Below are positions 8,889 to 16,920 of a stretch of DNA of 64,000 bases, in pieces. Origin of the DNA: Streptomyces sp. GQFP (GTDB lineage: Bacteria > Actinomycetota > Actinomycetes > Streptomycetales > Streptomycetaceae); NCBI RefSeq assembly GCF_021545335.1, contig NZ_CP089312.1, positions 6,882,001 through 6,946,000 of the forward strand. The letters are read 5' to 3'. The position numbers and the translations under genes were made by a program. Under the pieces are notes generated by a model. It saw only the letters and a list, made by a program, of their open reading frames with translations, was not told the origin of the DNA and made no database searches. Positions within the stretch are counted from its first letter, which is position 1. Each line of letters opens with the position of its first letter.

Positions 8889-10154
8889 ATGGATACGTTG
8901 AGATTGCCGGACAAGCCGTTTGATATTTCGAAGCGGGAGGTCTGGGAGGCTTACCAGCAAGTGAAGAGGAATCAGGGAGCGCCGGGCGTGGATGGGCAGT
9001 CCATCGTCGACTTCGAGACGGATCTCAAGGGCAACCTTTACAAGATCTGGAACCGAATGTCATCGGGGACCTACTTTCCGCCACCGGTGCGTGCGGTGGA
9101 AATTGGAAAGCGGCACGGCAGCGGTACAAGAGTTCTGGGAATTCCTACCGTTGCTGACAGGGTCGCGCAAACAGTGGTGGCAAATCATCTCGGTGTCAGG
9201 GTGGAGCCAGTTTTCCACCCGGATTCCTATGGTTACCGCCCCGGGCGGTCGGCTCTGGATGCGGTGGAGATCTGTCGGGAACGTTGCCGGAAAACAGGCT
9301 GGGTGATCGATATGGACATCCAGAAGTTCTTCGACAGCGTTCCGTGGGACCTCATCGTCAAGGCCGTGCAAGCGCACACCGACGCCGTCTGGGTGGTTCT
9401 GTACGTCAAACGGTGGCTCCAAGCGCCGGTACAGCTCCCCGATGGCACCTTGCAGGATCGTGATCGTGGAACCCCACAGGGCTCAGCGGTCTCGCCAGTG
9501 CTTGCGAACCTGTTCATGCACTACGCGTTCGACGCCTGGATGGCCAGGAAGTACCCGACCGTCCAGTTCGAGCGCTACGCAGACGACGCAGTCGTGCACT
9601 GCGTCTCCGAAGTCCGGGCCCGAGAGGTCCTGGATGCGATCGGGAACAGGATGGAGGAAGTCGGGCTGCGGCTGCACCCCGACAAGACCAAGATCGTGTA
9701 CTGCAAGAACGCGAGGAGGCGCGGCACTTACGCGCATACCTCGTTCACCTTCCTTGGGTACACGTTCCGCCCGCGCAGTGCGCGGAACAGCGAGGATGGC
9801 CGGCTCTTCCTGGCCTTCCTCCCCGCGATCGGCAAGGAAGCCCTGAAGAGGATCAGCGGTGAGGTTCGCCGCTGGCGGCTCCACAAGCAGGTAAGCCTCA
9901 CAGAGCAGGAGATCGCCGCGTGGATCAACCCGATCGTGGCGGGCTGGATGACGTACTACGGCCGGTTCTACCGGTCAGCACTGACTCCACTCCTGGCACG
10001 CATCAATGCCTACCTGATGCGATGGGTCCGCAAGAAGTACAAGCGGCTGCGGGGACGGAAAGCCGCCCAAAAGGCGTGGCTGAGGGTGACTCGACTGCGC
10101 CCGCGGTTCTACGCCCACTGGCGGTGGGTCAACACCCTTCCAGCAGTCTGGTGA
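8889..10154 (+). CDS. ltrA: Group II intron reverse transcriptase/maturase
   Basis: 421 residues from ATG 8889 (GGGAGG five nt upstream). RT blocks are clear: GAPGVDG, RVLGIPTVADRVAQ, DSYGYRPGRSALDAV, VIDMDIQKFFDSV, GTPQGSAVSPVLANLF, and the catalytic YADD near residue 229. The maturase X domain follows (INPIVAGWMTYYGRFY..). No HNH endonuclease is present after domain X, so mobility would rely on nicked or single-stranded targets. It would splice its host intron and reverse-transcribe it into DNA. Confidence 0.92.
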   Translation: MDTLRLPDKPFDISKREVWEAYQQVKRNQGAPGVDGQSIVDFETDLKGNLYKIWNRMSSGTYFPPPVRAVEIGKRHGSGTRVLGIPTVADRVAQTVVANHLGVRVEPVFHPDSYGYRPGRSALDAVEICRERCRKTGWVIDMDIQKFFDSVPWDLIVKAVQAHTDAVWVVLYVKRWLQAPVQLPDGTLQDRDRGTPQGSAVSPVLANLFMHYAFDAWMARKYPTVQFERYADDAVVHCVSEVRAREVLDAIGNRMEEVGLRLHPDKTKIVYCKNARRRGTYAHTSFTFLGYTFRPRSARNSEDGRLFLAFLPAIGKEALKRISGEVRRWRLHKQVSLTEQEIAAWINPIVAGWMTYYGRFYRSALTPLLARINAYLMRWVRKKYKRLRGRKAAQKAWLRVTRLRPRFYAHWRWVNTLPAVW

Positions 10155-10166
10155 TGAGGGTGGCAG

Positions 10167-10240
10167 GAGCCGTATGAGCCGAGAGGCTCACGTACGGATC
10201 TGTGGGAGCCGGGAGTGCGATTCCTCCCGGCCACCCGACC
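10167..10240 (+). ncRNA. Group II intron domains V and VI
   Basis: Domain V is the hairpin at 10167-10201 with a GAGA-type tetraloop and the catalytic AGC triad in its 5' strand. Domain VI follows (GGAGCCGGGAGTGCGATTCC then CTCCCGGCC), containing a candidate bulged branch-point A, and the 3' splice site should lie just after, near 10240. Confidence 0.75.
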
Positions 10241-10441
10241 CCGCCGGCGAATCCGGCGCCGGCCTCCGTACCGACGGAACGCGAAGGACCGCGGGTGGCC
10301 GCTCCGGGTACGTCCTGAACCGGAAGGTCCGCCGCCAGAAGGGTACCCACGCGAAACGGGGCCTCCGTCGACCACAAGGGCGTCCGCGCCGCTGAGCGCC
10401 CGTGGTGCTGTGGACGCGGTAGCCGGTCTGGGCCCCTAGCA

Positions 10442-10510
10442 CGGCCAGATGTGCTCATCCTCGACGAGTTCGCCATGCGCCTGTTCTCCGCAGCCCACGC
10501 CGACGACCTG
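10442..10510 (+). pseudogene. Scrap of an IS21-type istB ATPase gene
   Basis: The reading frame RPDVLILDEFAMRLFSAAHA matches the Walker B region of IstB helper ATPases (DVLILDDFAMR.. in actinomycete IS21 elements). Flanking sequence on both sides no longer matches IstB, so only about 23 codons remain. Confidence 0.55.
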
Positions 10511-10560
10511 GTCCAGATCGCCAATCTCTGGCGCGTCTGGCACAACCTCGCCGGCAGGCG

Positions 10561-11214
10561 TCAGGTCGGACCTGACCAGTCGAAGGTGATGTGCTTGCTG
10601 GACCGGCCCTCCCGGCTCCAGCGGAAGCCGAAGGCGTCGGCGCGGTCCGCGGTCGCGCGGCCCCAGGTCGCGACCTGCCCCGGACCGGTCTCCGAGCCCG
10701 GCAGGTTGGTGGACTGCACACGCGCCCCCTCGGGGGTCGTCGGTCCGGTGAGGGCCATCGCACTCGCCTCGACCCGGCCCGGAACAGTGGCCTTCCAACC
10801 GCCGAGGTCCTCGTCGACCTGCACCTCGATGGGGGCGAAGTCCATGCCACGCATCTCGGCTCCGAACATGCTGATCATTTCGGCAGGCCAGCTGCCGGCC
10901 TGACCACCGAAGATCATCTGCAGTGCCTCGCGCTGCGCATCGTCGGCCCTCTCGTCAAGGAAGACGGCCCCGTACGCATCGGAGTGCTCGGCCCACACGT
11001 TGCCGACGAACGAGCCGAGCATCAGCACGTTGAGGCCGTCCAGCGGCACATCGCCGTAGCGCCCCTCGCGCACATGCCAGGCCAGGACTCCCTCGCAGTC
11101 ACCGTAGGTGGGCGGCTGTGCGAACGAGCACGGGCACGGCACATTGCACTTACAGGTGTCGAACCAGTCCCCCGACGCATGCCACCTCGGAACAGGCTTC
11201 GCGGTCTCCGCCAT
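10561..11214 (-). CDS. DUF1326 domain protein with CxCxxxCxC cluster
   Basis: 217 residues from ATG 11214. The N-terminus carries C21-x-C23-x3-C27-x-C29 (CKCNVPCPC), diagnostic for DUF1326 and suggestive of metal or thiol chemistry. The family has no firmly known reaction. It is divergent from a DUF2182 membrane protein 200 bp away, a pairing often seen for these two families, so the two probably act together (established association; role unknown). Confidence 0.85.
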   Translation of the reverse strand: MAETAKPVPRWHASGDWFDTCKCNVPCPCSFAQPPTYGDCEGVLAWHVREGRYGDVPLDGLNVLMLGSFVGNVWAEHSDAYGAVFLDERADDAQREALQMIFGGQAGSWPAEMISMFGAEMRGMDFAPIEVQVDEDLGGWKATVPGRVEASAMALTGPTTPEGARVQSTNLPGSETGPGQVATWGRATADRADAFGFRWSREGRSSKHITFDWSGPT

Positions 11215-11415
11215 GTCCTCGCCTCCTCGCGGCCCACACCGGGTGAATCAGGTGGTCGGCAATCTCGCGGGGAACACGCCGCCGCGGGACACCGCATCCA
11301 CTCGGTGACACGGGCCATCACCTCCATCCTCCTCCCTGTACCGCAGGAGAGCCAAGACGTCCGGGACGGAGCCAGATGCCTCGCAGGCGGCCGCCTTCTG
11401 TGGTGACCTGGAAGC

Positions 11416-12234
11416 GTGTTCCGTAACCGGGCATCCCTCTCCGCGCCCCTGCGGCCGGGCAATCTCCTCCCTGCTCGGGAGATGACCGTCGCCTGGCCCC
11501 TCATGCTGCTGCTCGCCCTGCTCGCGTGGCTCCTGGTGGTCGGGCAGGCCGACGACACGGAGATGGGGCCGGGGACGATGGGCCTCGGCCTGCCGCTGTT
11601 CCTGCTGTTCTGGGTGATCATGATGGCCGCCATGATGTTCCCGTCTGTGTCGCCGGTGGCCATCACCTGGGTCCGGGCCATCGGCCGTCAGTCGTCCGGC
11701 GCGGTCCGGGCAGCGCGGACCGCGCAGTTCGTGGGCGGATACCTGATCGCCTGGACCGCATTCGGACTCGTGGTGTACGGGATCCTCACGGTGACCGGCA
11801 ACCTGGTCGACAGCCACCCCGACACCGGGCGGTGGATCGGCGCCGGAGCCTTTCTGCTCGCCGGGCTTCATCAGCTCAGTCCGCTGAAGAACGTGTGCCT
11901 GCGCCACTGCCGAAGCCCCATGGGCCAGCTCGTGCGCTACGCCGGCTACCGGTCGCACGCCCGCGATCTGTGGGTCGGGGCCCACCACGGGCTCTACTGC
12001 GTGGGCTGCTGCTGGGGACTCATGATCGTCCTCGTACCGCTGGGCACGATGAACATCGCGGCGATGGCCGGACTCGCCGTCGTCATCTTCATCGAGAAGC
12101 TGTGGCGGCTGGGACCGGTTTTCAGTACGGCGGTCGGTGTCGTGTTCCTGGTCCTGGCCGCGCTGGCCCCGTTCCAGAGCTGGCTTCTGCCAGGGCTGGA
12201 ACATTCGGCGCCGTCGATGCAGCCGATGACGTAG
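11416..12234 (+). CDS. DUF2182 polytopic membrane protein
   Basis: 272 residues from GTG 11416; ATG 11482 is an alternative start. About six TM helices, with family motifs FWVIMMAAMMFPSVSPV and WTAFG, plus Cys pairs in LKNVCLRHC and YCVGCCWGL. DUF2182 proteins are predicted metal-binding integral membrane proteins. It is divergently transcribed from the DUF1326 gene, its usual partner, and the regulatory region would be the 200 bp between them. Confidence 0.85.
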   Translation: MFRNRASLSAPLRPGNLLPAREMTVAWPLMLLLALLAWLLVVGQADDTEMGPGTMGLGLPLFLLFWVIMMAAMMFPSVSPVAITWVRAIGRQSSGAVRAARTAQFVGGYLIAWTAFGLVVYGILTVTGNLVDSHPDTGRWIGAGAFLLAGLHQLSPLKNVCLRHCRSPMGQLVRYAGYRSHARDLWVGAHHGLYCVGCCWGLMIVLVPLGTMNIAAMAGLAVVIFIEKLWRLGPVFSTAVGVVFLVLAALAPFQSWLLPGLEHSAPSMQPMT

Positions 12235-12278
12235 GTGACTGAAGGGTTGATCAGCCGCAGCGGTCGACCACGTACGGT

Positions 12279-12986
12279 TCAGCAGCAGTCGCATCCCGAG
12301 CCGCAACCGCACGCGTCCGCTTCCTGGCCCGGAACCGGGACCGAGGAGGCCGGGGTCACGCAGCACCCCTTGCCCTGCCAGGCGTCGAGGCCCTCCTTGA
12401 CCGCGATGGTGGCGATGACGAGAGCCGCGATCGGGTCGGCCCAGGACCAGCCGAGGGTGGCGTTGGCGACCAGGCCGACGAGCAGGACGGCGGAGAGGTA
12501 GGTGCACAGCAGGGTCTGCCTGGAGTCCGCGACCGCGCTGGCGGAACCCAGTTCACGTCCGGCCTTGCGCTGGGCAGCGGACAGGAACGGCATGACGGCC
12601 AAGGACAGGGCGGCGATCACGATGCCCGGGCGGGAACGGTCGGCCTCGCCAGTGCCGGTCAGGGCGTGGACCGCGTCGACGGTGATGTACGCGGCGAGCG
12701 CGAAGAACGACACCGAGATGATCCGCAGTGTCGTCTTCTCCCGCTCCTCGCGCACCGCGTGCTCACGAGCGGAGAACTGCCAGGCGACCGCGGCGGCGGA
12801 GGAGACCTCGACGACCGAGTCGAGGCCGAAGCCGATCAGCGCGGTGGAGGAGGCGATCGCTCCCGCGGTGATCGCGACGATCGCCTCGATGACGTTGTAG
12901 GTGATGGTGGCGGCGACCAGCAGCCGTATCCGCTTGGCCAGCGCGTCACGGCGGGTCGGGGACGGCCCGAGGGATATGGATGCCAT
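12279..12986 (-). CDS. Cation diffusion facilitator-type heavy-metal exporter with Cys-rich tail
   Basis: 235 residues. About five to six TM helices with the CDF-like motifs GLDSVVEVSSA (TM2 acidic residues) and WADPIAALVIA (TM5). The usual cytoplasmic dimerisation domain is missing and replaced by a short Cys-rich tail ending CGCGSGCDCC. Its ATG overlaps the stop of the upstream ArsR-family gene (ATGA), so the two are translationally coupled. Predicted to export Cd, Pb or Zn under control of that repressor (inference from the CmtR-like sensor). Confidence 0.85.
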   Translation of the reverse strand: MASISLGPSPTRRDALAKRIRLLVAATITYNVIEAIVAITAGAIASSTALIGFGLDSVVEVSSAAAVAWQFSAREHAVREEREKTTLRIISVSFFALAAYITVDAVHALTGTGEADRSRPGIVIAALSLAVMPFLSAAQRKAGRELGSASAVADSRQTLLCTYLSAVLLVGLVANATLGWSWADPIAALVIATIAVKEGLDAWQGKGCCVTPASSVPVPGQEADACGCGSGCDCC

Positions 12987-13336
12987 CAGCAGCAGCCCTC
13001 CGTCTCCGCGTCCGGGCAGGTCCGGTCCGCCTCGACCGCCACCACGGCGTTGCGCAGGTCGTCCAACGCGTGCCCGAGGCGTTCATCGGCCAGCTCGTAG
13101 CGGGTGCGGCGACCGACAGGCACGGCGACGACCAGACCGCAGTCCCGCAGGCACGCCAGGTGGTTCGACAGCCTCGTGCGGGAGATACCGAGGGCGTCGG
13201 CGAGATCGGAAGGGTGGGCCGGGCCCTCGCGCAGCGCGAGCAGCAGTCGGCAGCGGATCGGGTCGGCGAGCGCGCGGCCGAAGCGGGCCAGCACCTCGAT
13301 GTCGGAGGCAACAGTCAGCACATAATGAAAGTACAT
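12986..13336 (-). CDS. ArsR/SmtB-family metal-sensing repressor, CmtR-like
   Basis: 116 residues: winged helix (LADALGISRTRLSNHL) followed by ACLRDC and a Cys-bearing tail. Cys62, Cys66 and Cys107 have the same spacing (4 and 41 residues) as the three Cd/Pb ligands of mycobacterial CmtR (Cys57, 61, 102). It should repress itself and the downstream exporter and release DNA on Cd(II)/Pb(II). A perfect palindrome lies 4 bp upstream of its start codon. Start ATG 13336; its ribosome site would be the AGGA arm of that palindrome. Confidence 0.88.
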   Translation of the reverse strand: MYFHYVLTVASDIEVLARFGRALADPIRCRLLLALREGPAHPSDLADALGISRTRLSNHLACLRDCGLVVAVPVGRRTRYELADERLGHALDDLRNAVVAVEADRTCPDAETEGCC

Positions 13337-13340
13337 GACA

Positions 13341-13354
13341 TCCTGAATTCAGGA
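13341..13354. promoter_or_regulatory. Perfect 14-bp palindrome, probable ArsR operator
   Basis: TCCTGAATTCAGGA is its own reverse complement, lying 4 bp before the ArsR-family start and 69 bp before the divergent methyltransferase start. It is AT-richer than its surroundings. Binding here would block both the repressor promoter and its ribosome site. Confidence 0.65.
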
Positions 13355-13423
13355 AACTATGAACTATCCCGCTTGGCGGCGGCGTCTAGGCTGACTGCGC
13401 AGAGAATCGGGAGGTAGACAGCC

Positions 13424-14089
13424 GTGGCAGACGACGGGCAGGAGTTGGGCGAGGCCCAGCGGGCGCACTGGCAGCAGACGTACGCCGCCCACCCTGGCAT
13501 GTACGGCGAGCAGCCCTCCGCTCCCGCGGTCCACGCCGCCGCCGTCTTCCGCCTGGCCGGGGCGACCGATGTACTGGAGCTGGGTGCCGGACACGGCCGC
13601 GACGCCCTGTACTTCGCACGCGAGGGCTTCACCGTCCAGGCCACCGACTTCAGCCCGGCCGGCCTGGAGCAGCTGCGCGGCTCCGCCCGGGACCAGGGCG
13701 TCGCTGGGCGGGTCTCCACCGTGGTGCACGACGTGCGTGAGCCCCTGCCCCTGCCGGACGATTCGGTGGACGCGGTCTTCGCGCACATGCTGCTGTGCAT
13801 GGCCCTGTCCACCAAGGAGATCCACACGGCGGTCGCCGAGATCCGCCGTGTCCTGCGGCCGGGCGGGGTCCTCGTCTACACCGTCCGCCACACCGGCGAC
13901 GCCCACTACGCTGCTGGCACCTCTCACGGCGACGACATCTACGAACACGGCGGGTTCGCCGTGCACTTCTTCCCCCGCGATCTGGTTGACAGCCTCGCCG
14001 ACGGCTGGAGCCTGGACGAGGTACACGCGTTCGAAGAAGGTGACCTCCCCCGTCGGCTGTGGCGTGTCACGCAGACCCTGCCGCGGTGA
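13424..14089 (+). CDS. Class I SAM-dependent methyltransferase
   Basis: 221 residues from GTG 13424 with GGGAGG nine nt upstream. Motif I is VLELGAGHGRD, motif II TDFSPAG, and the post-I/III motifs include LPDDSVDAVFAHMLL and LRPGGVLVYTVR. Small-molecule methyltransferase of the Methyltransf_11/25 type; substrate not predictable. It is divergent from the metal-sensing repressor and may be controlled by the same palindrome, which would fit a metal or metalloid methylation or detoxification role (inference). Confidence 0.85.
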   Translation: MADDGQELGEAQRAHWQQTYAAHPGMYGEQPSAPAVHAAAVFRLAGATDVLELGAGHGRDALYFAREGFTVQATDFSPAGLEQLRGSARDQGVAGRVSTVVHDVREPLPLPDDSVDAVFAHMLLCMALSTKEIHTAVAEIRRVLRPGGVLVYTVRHTGDAHYAAGTSHGDDIYEHGGFAVHFFPRDLVDSLADGWSLDEVHAFEEGDLPRRLWRVTQTLPR

Positions 14090-14237
14090 CCCCAGCCGGC
14101 CGGTCGGCGCCGGGACGGTCGTCGTCAGCGGTGCGCAGGGCGTCCAGGAGCATCGGGAGCGAGCGGCGGAACTCACGTGTCCAGTACAGCGGGGAGTGCG
14201 TACCGGCGTAGAAGTGCGTGGCGGTTCCCACGACGGC
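14067..14237 (-). pseudogene. 3' fragment of an esterase-family alpha/beta hydrolase
   Basis: The minus-strand frame ends GTATHFYAGTHSPLYWTREF then RRSLPMLLDALRTADDD, which resembles the C-terminus of PF00756-type esterases (GTHxxxYW..EL.R.LP.LL). The homology fades upstream of about 14237, so only the last 55 or so codons remain. It overlaps the tail of the methyltransferase gene. Confidence 0.45.
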
Positions 14238-14396
14238 GTCGCGGACGTGGCCCGGGCGGCTGCCGGCTGGCCGGTCGTTGGTGACGCGGTGCAAGCGGTA
14301 CGCGCCGAGCAGCACCATCGCGCGCCCGCGATCGCTTGGGCACCGGCTGCCTTTCAGGGCAGACCTCACCGCCTCCGGTAGGAATCTTCGCGTGGC

Positions 14397-14564
14397 TCAC
14401 CGTTCCTGTTCCGCCAACTCCTTGAACTGCTCAAGGTCATTGCGTACGAACCGTTCGATCGCTGCCGCCTGGGCGAATCCCTTCGGCCCGCCGAACGCCT
14501 CCCTGACGGTGCCCGGGTCGTACTCGAACCGAGCCTGGACCCGGGGGCGCTCCCGGTTGAAGGG
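14397..14564 (-). pseudogene. 3' fragment of a SRPBCC/cyclase-dehydrase-type gene
   Basis: Minus-strand frame RVQARFEYDPG..FVRNDLEQFKELAEQER resembles the C-terminus of SRPBCC proteins (VxxxxEYDPEG..RV..DL.RFKEF). An in-frame TGA lies just upstream at 14565-14567, so the rest of the gene is lost. Too short for a separate gene. Confidence 0.45.
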
Positions 14565-14881
14565 TCACCTACACGTCGATGAACTTCGACCGGCCCGAGG
14601 AGAGCCACCCGAGCCACCCGGAGTTAAATCTGGAGCAGCGCGGCCGACTGGCAAAGTCACGTGGGCGGATCGAGAGTCGACCGTCTTGGAACCTCGACGG
14701 GAGAACGGGAGAAGGGACGGGAGGAGCCGTGGCCTCGAAGCGTTTCCAAGGACTTGTCATGTGAAGTGCGTGGCAATCCTCGCCCCGACGCGATCAGCTG
14801 GTGGCCGCACACTCCGGGCCGTCCTCGACTGGCGCTGCGGTGGCCTTGTACGCCGGCCGCACGTTGCCTCATGCTGCGAAC
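14565..14881. other. Upstream region of the LuxR-type regulator, no gene seen
   Basis: About 320 bp with no supported coding sequence. It probably holds the promoter of the response regulator at 14882. No clear ribosome site precedes that ATG. Confidence 0.4.
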
Positions 14882-15487
14882 ATGATCAAGGTATTGGTGG
14901 CGGAGGACCTCCACGTCGTGCGGGCCGGGCTGGTTGCCCTGCTCGGCGACGCCTTCGACGTCGATGTCGTCGCACAGGTGAGCACCGGGGACGCGGTCCT
15001 GCCCGCGGCGCTGCGGTACACCCCGGACGTCGCCGTGCTCGACATAGGCATGCCGGGACTCGACGGTCTCGCAGCCGCTGCCCTGCTGCGCGAGCATGTT
15101 CCCGCCTGCCGACCGCTGTTGCTGACAGGCATGGACCGGCCGGGCTATCTGCGTCGGGCACTGGACGAGGGCATCCCCGGGTTCCTGTTGAAGACCACCA
15201 CCCCCGAACGGCTCCTGGAGGGTGTGCGCACGGTCGCCGCCGGCGGTCGTGCGATCGACGCCGAACTCGCGGACGACTTCTGGGCACTGGGGGAGTGCCC
15301 GCTGACCGAACGGGAAGCGGAGATCCTGCGGGCGACAGCCGACGGGCTGGACGCCCGCGAGATCGCTGTCCTGTTGTCGCTCAGCGTGGGCACGGTGCGC
15401 AACCGTCTGTCGGATGTGATGAGCAAGCTGAGCGCCCGGACGATGGTGGACGCCGTACGCATCGCCGAACGGAACGGCTGGATCTGA
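14882..15487 (+). CDS. NarL/LuxR-family response regulator
   Basis: 201 residues. Receiver domain with phosphoacceptor Asp in VAVLDIGMPGLDG (about residue 53) and Lys in GFLLKTTTP, then a LuxR-type HTH (LTEREAEILRATADGLDARE..VGTVRNRLSDVMSKL). It is convergent with the histidine kinase at 15509-16735 with 21 bp between stop codons. Tail-to-tail placement is unusual for a pair that is normally one operon, but they are very likely partners. Confidence 0.9.
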   Translation: MIKVLVAEDLHVVRAGLVALLGDAFDVDVVAQVSTGDAVLPAALRYTPDVAVLDIGMPGLDGLAAAALLREHVPACRPLLLTGMDRPGYLRRALDEGIPGFLLKTTTPERLLEGVRTVAAGGRAIDAELADDFWALGECPLTEREAEILRATADGLDAREIAVLLSLSVGTVRNRLSDVMSKLSARTMVDAVRIAERNGWI

Positions 15488-15508
15488 CGCTTGTCGTGAC
15501 AACTCTGT

Positions 15509-16735
15509 TCAGGGTGCGGCAGGGACCGGCTCGAATGCCTCCGGGCCTCGGTGAGTCGCTGCCGCGAGCGGCAGCACGGCGACCAGTCGGAAACCGTCCG
15601 GGGCGTATCCCGAGGAGTGCAGCGTTCCGCCCATCGCCGTGACACGGGTGGCCAGATTCTCCAGGCCGCCACCGCCGTACGATCGGTCGCGGACGTCCGC
15701 ACGGTCGTTCTCGACGGAGAGTTCGGCTGTGCCGTCCACGCACCGGACCGCGATGGAACACGTCCGTGCCTGGCTGTGCCGCAGTACGTTCGTTACGGCC
15801 TCGCGCAGGACCGTGCCCAGGCAGTTCTCCGCCGCCGTCGGCAGGTTCGGCCCTTCCCGGCTGATCCGCACCTGGACCGCCGCCGCATCCAGCGCCATAC
15901 GAGCGGCTTCCAGCTCGTGGGACAGGGAGAGGGAAACCTGGTCGCGCACCATGCTGCGTACTTCGTTCAGGGACTGTCGGGCCAGTTCGGCGATCTGGAG
16001 GAACTCCCTGCGGTTCGCGACCGGGTCGCCCGGGCTGAGTGCTGCGGCCTCGCTCCTGATCGTGATGGCCGAGAGCGTCGATCCGAGCAGATCATGCAGG
16101 TCCCGGGCCATCCGTATCCGTTCACGGTGCACGGCGAGCCGGGCGGACTGTCCGCGGAGGACGTGTGCCTGTGCCGCGACCGAGGACAGCCGCACGATTC
16201 CGTACACCACCAGCCCGACCACGACGGTTCGGGCGCCGCATTCGAATGCCGTGTGGTTGCTGACCGGCAGGGCGAAGATTGTCAGGGGGCCGGTCGCGGT
16301 GATGAGAGCCGCACCCATCAGTCCGCCGGGCCGCGGCAGCGCCACGAGCACGACACCGGCGAGCAGTCCGAGCATGCTGAGCCAGACCTCGTCGAAGATC
16401 AGCAGGGGCACATAGGTGAGGAAGATCTGGCCCGCGAGCAGGGCTGATCTATGGTTGCGGGAACGTTTCCCCGTGTGTTGCCCGAGCAGAGTGGCTAAGA
16501 GCAGTCCGGCCAGCAGCCAGCTGGCGGCGAGCACGCCGAGTTCAGCTTGCTTGCCGTGCAGTTCCCGTGTCACGCGCAGGAAGACGACTCCTGTGGCCGC
16601 GGCGAGTGCCACCAGGCACAGGCGCTGGGCCAGTTGCTCTCTGTCCACTTCCGATGCCCTGGTGTTCACGCCCACGCGCGCGTGCCTGAACCTGACCCCA
16701 ATAGTCTTCTGGACCACATCTCCCCCGACCGCCAC
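15509..16735 (-). CDS. NarL-type sensor histidine kinase (HisKA_3)
   Basis: 408 residues from GTG 16735, chosen because GGGAGG lies seven nt upstream. Five to six N-terminal TM helices without an obvious extracellular sensor domain, then HisKA_3 with His in RDLHDLLGSTLSAI (about residue 211), N-box REAVTNVLRHS and G-box GGGGLENLATRV. This layout is the DesK/intramembrane-sensing type found next to membrane-stress or antibiotic-response systems. Partner: the convergent regulator at 14882. Confidence 0.9.
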   Translation of the reverse strand: MAVGGDVVQKTIGVRFRHARVGVNTRASEVDREQLAQRLCLVALAAATGVVFLRVTRELHGKQAELGVLAASWLLAGLLLATLLGQHTGKRSRNHRSALLAGQIFLTYVPLLIFDEVWLSMLGLLAGVVLVALPRPGGLMGAALITATGPLTIFALPVSNHTAFECGARTVVVGLVVYGIVRLSSVAAQAHVLRGQSARLAVHRERIRMARDLHDLLGSTLSAITIRSEAAALSPGDPVANRREFLQIAELARQSLNEVRSMVRDQVSLSLSHELEAARMALDAAAVQVRISREGPNLPTAAENCLGTVLREAVTNVLRHSQARTCSIAVRCVDGTAELSVENDRADVRDRSYGGGGLENLATRVTAMGGTLHSSGYAPDGFRLVAVLPLAAATHRGPEAFEPVPAAP

Positions 16736-16920
16736 ATCGCACCCTCCCGCAGCAGGCCAATGTTGTCATGGCGAAGACACAGGGCACCGGCGAATCAGGA
16801 GGCAGGCCGTGCACGGATGCTCCACAGGTGACTCGTGAAAATCTCACTTCCGCGTCACGAGAGGGGACGGGACTCTACAGGCGTAGCACTCTGCAACATG
16901 CCTGTTAGGAGCCGATTTCC

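Larger units (their letters stand above)
8570..10240 (+). mobile_element. Bacterial group II intron, about 1.67 kb, with intron-encoded protein
   Basis: A GTGTG 5' end near 8570 is followed by about 300 nt of structured leader, a reverse transcriptase/maturase gene, a canonical domain V hairpin (AGCCGTATGAGCC..GGCTCACGTACGG) and a domain VI-like hairpin ending near 10240. All parts needed for splicing and retrohoming are in order, so the element may be functional. Exact ends are approximate: no intact interrupted gene could be identified in the flanks. Confidence 0.8.
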
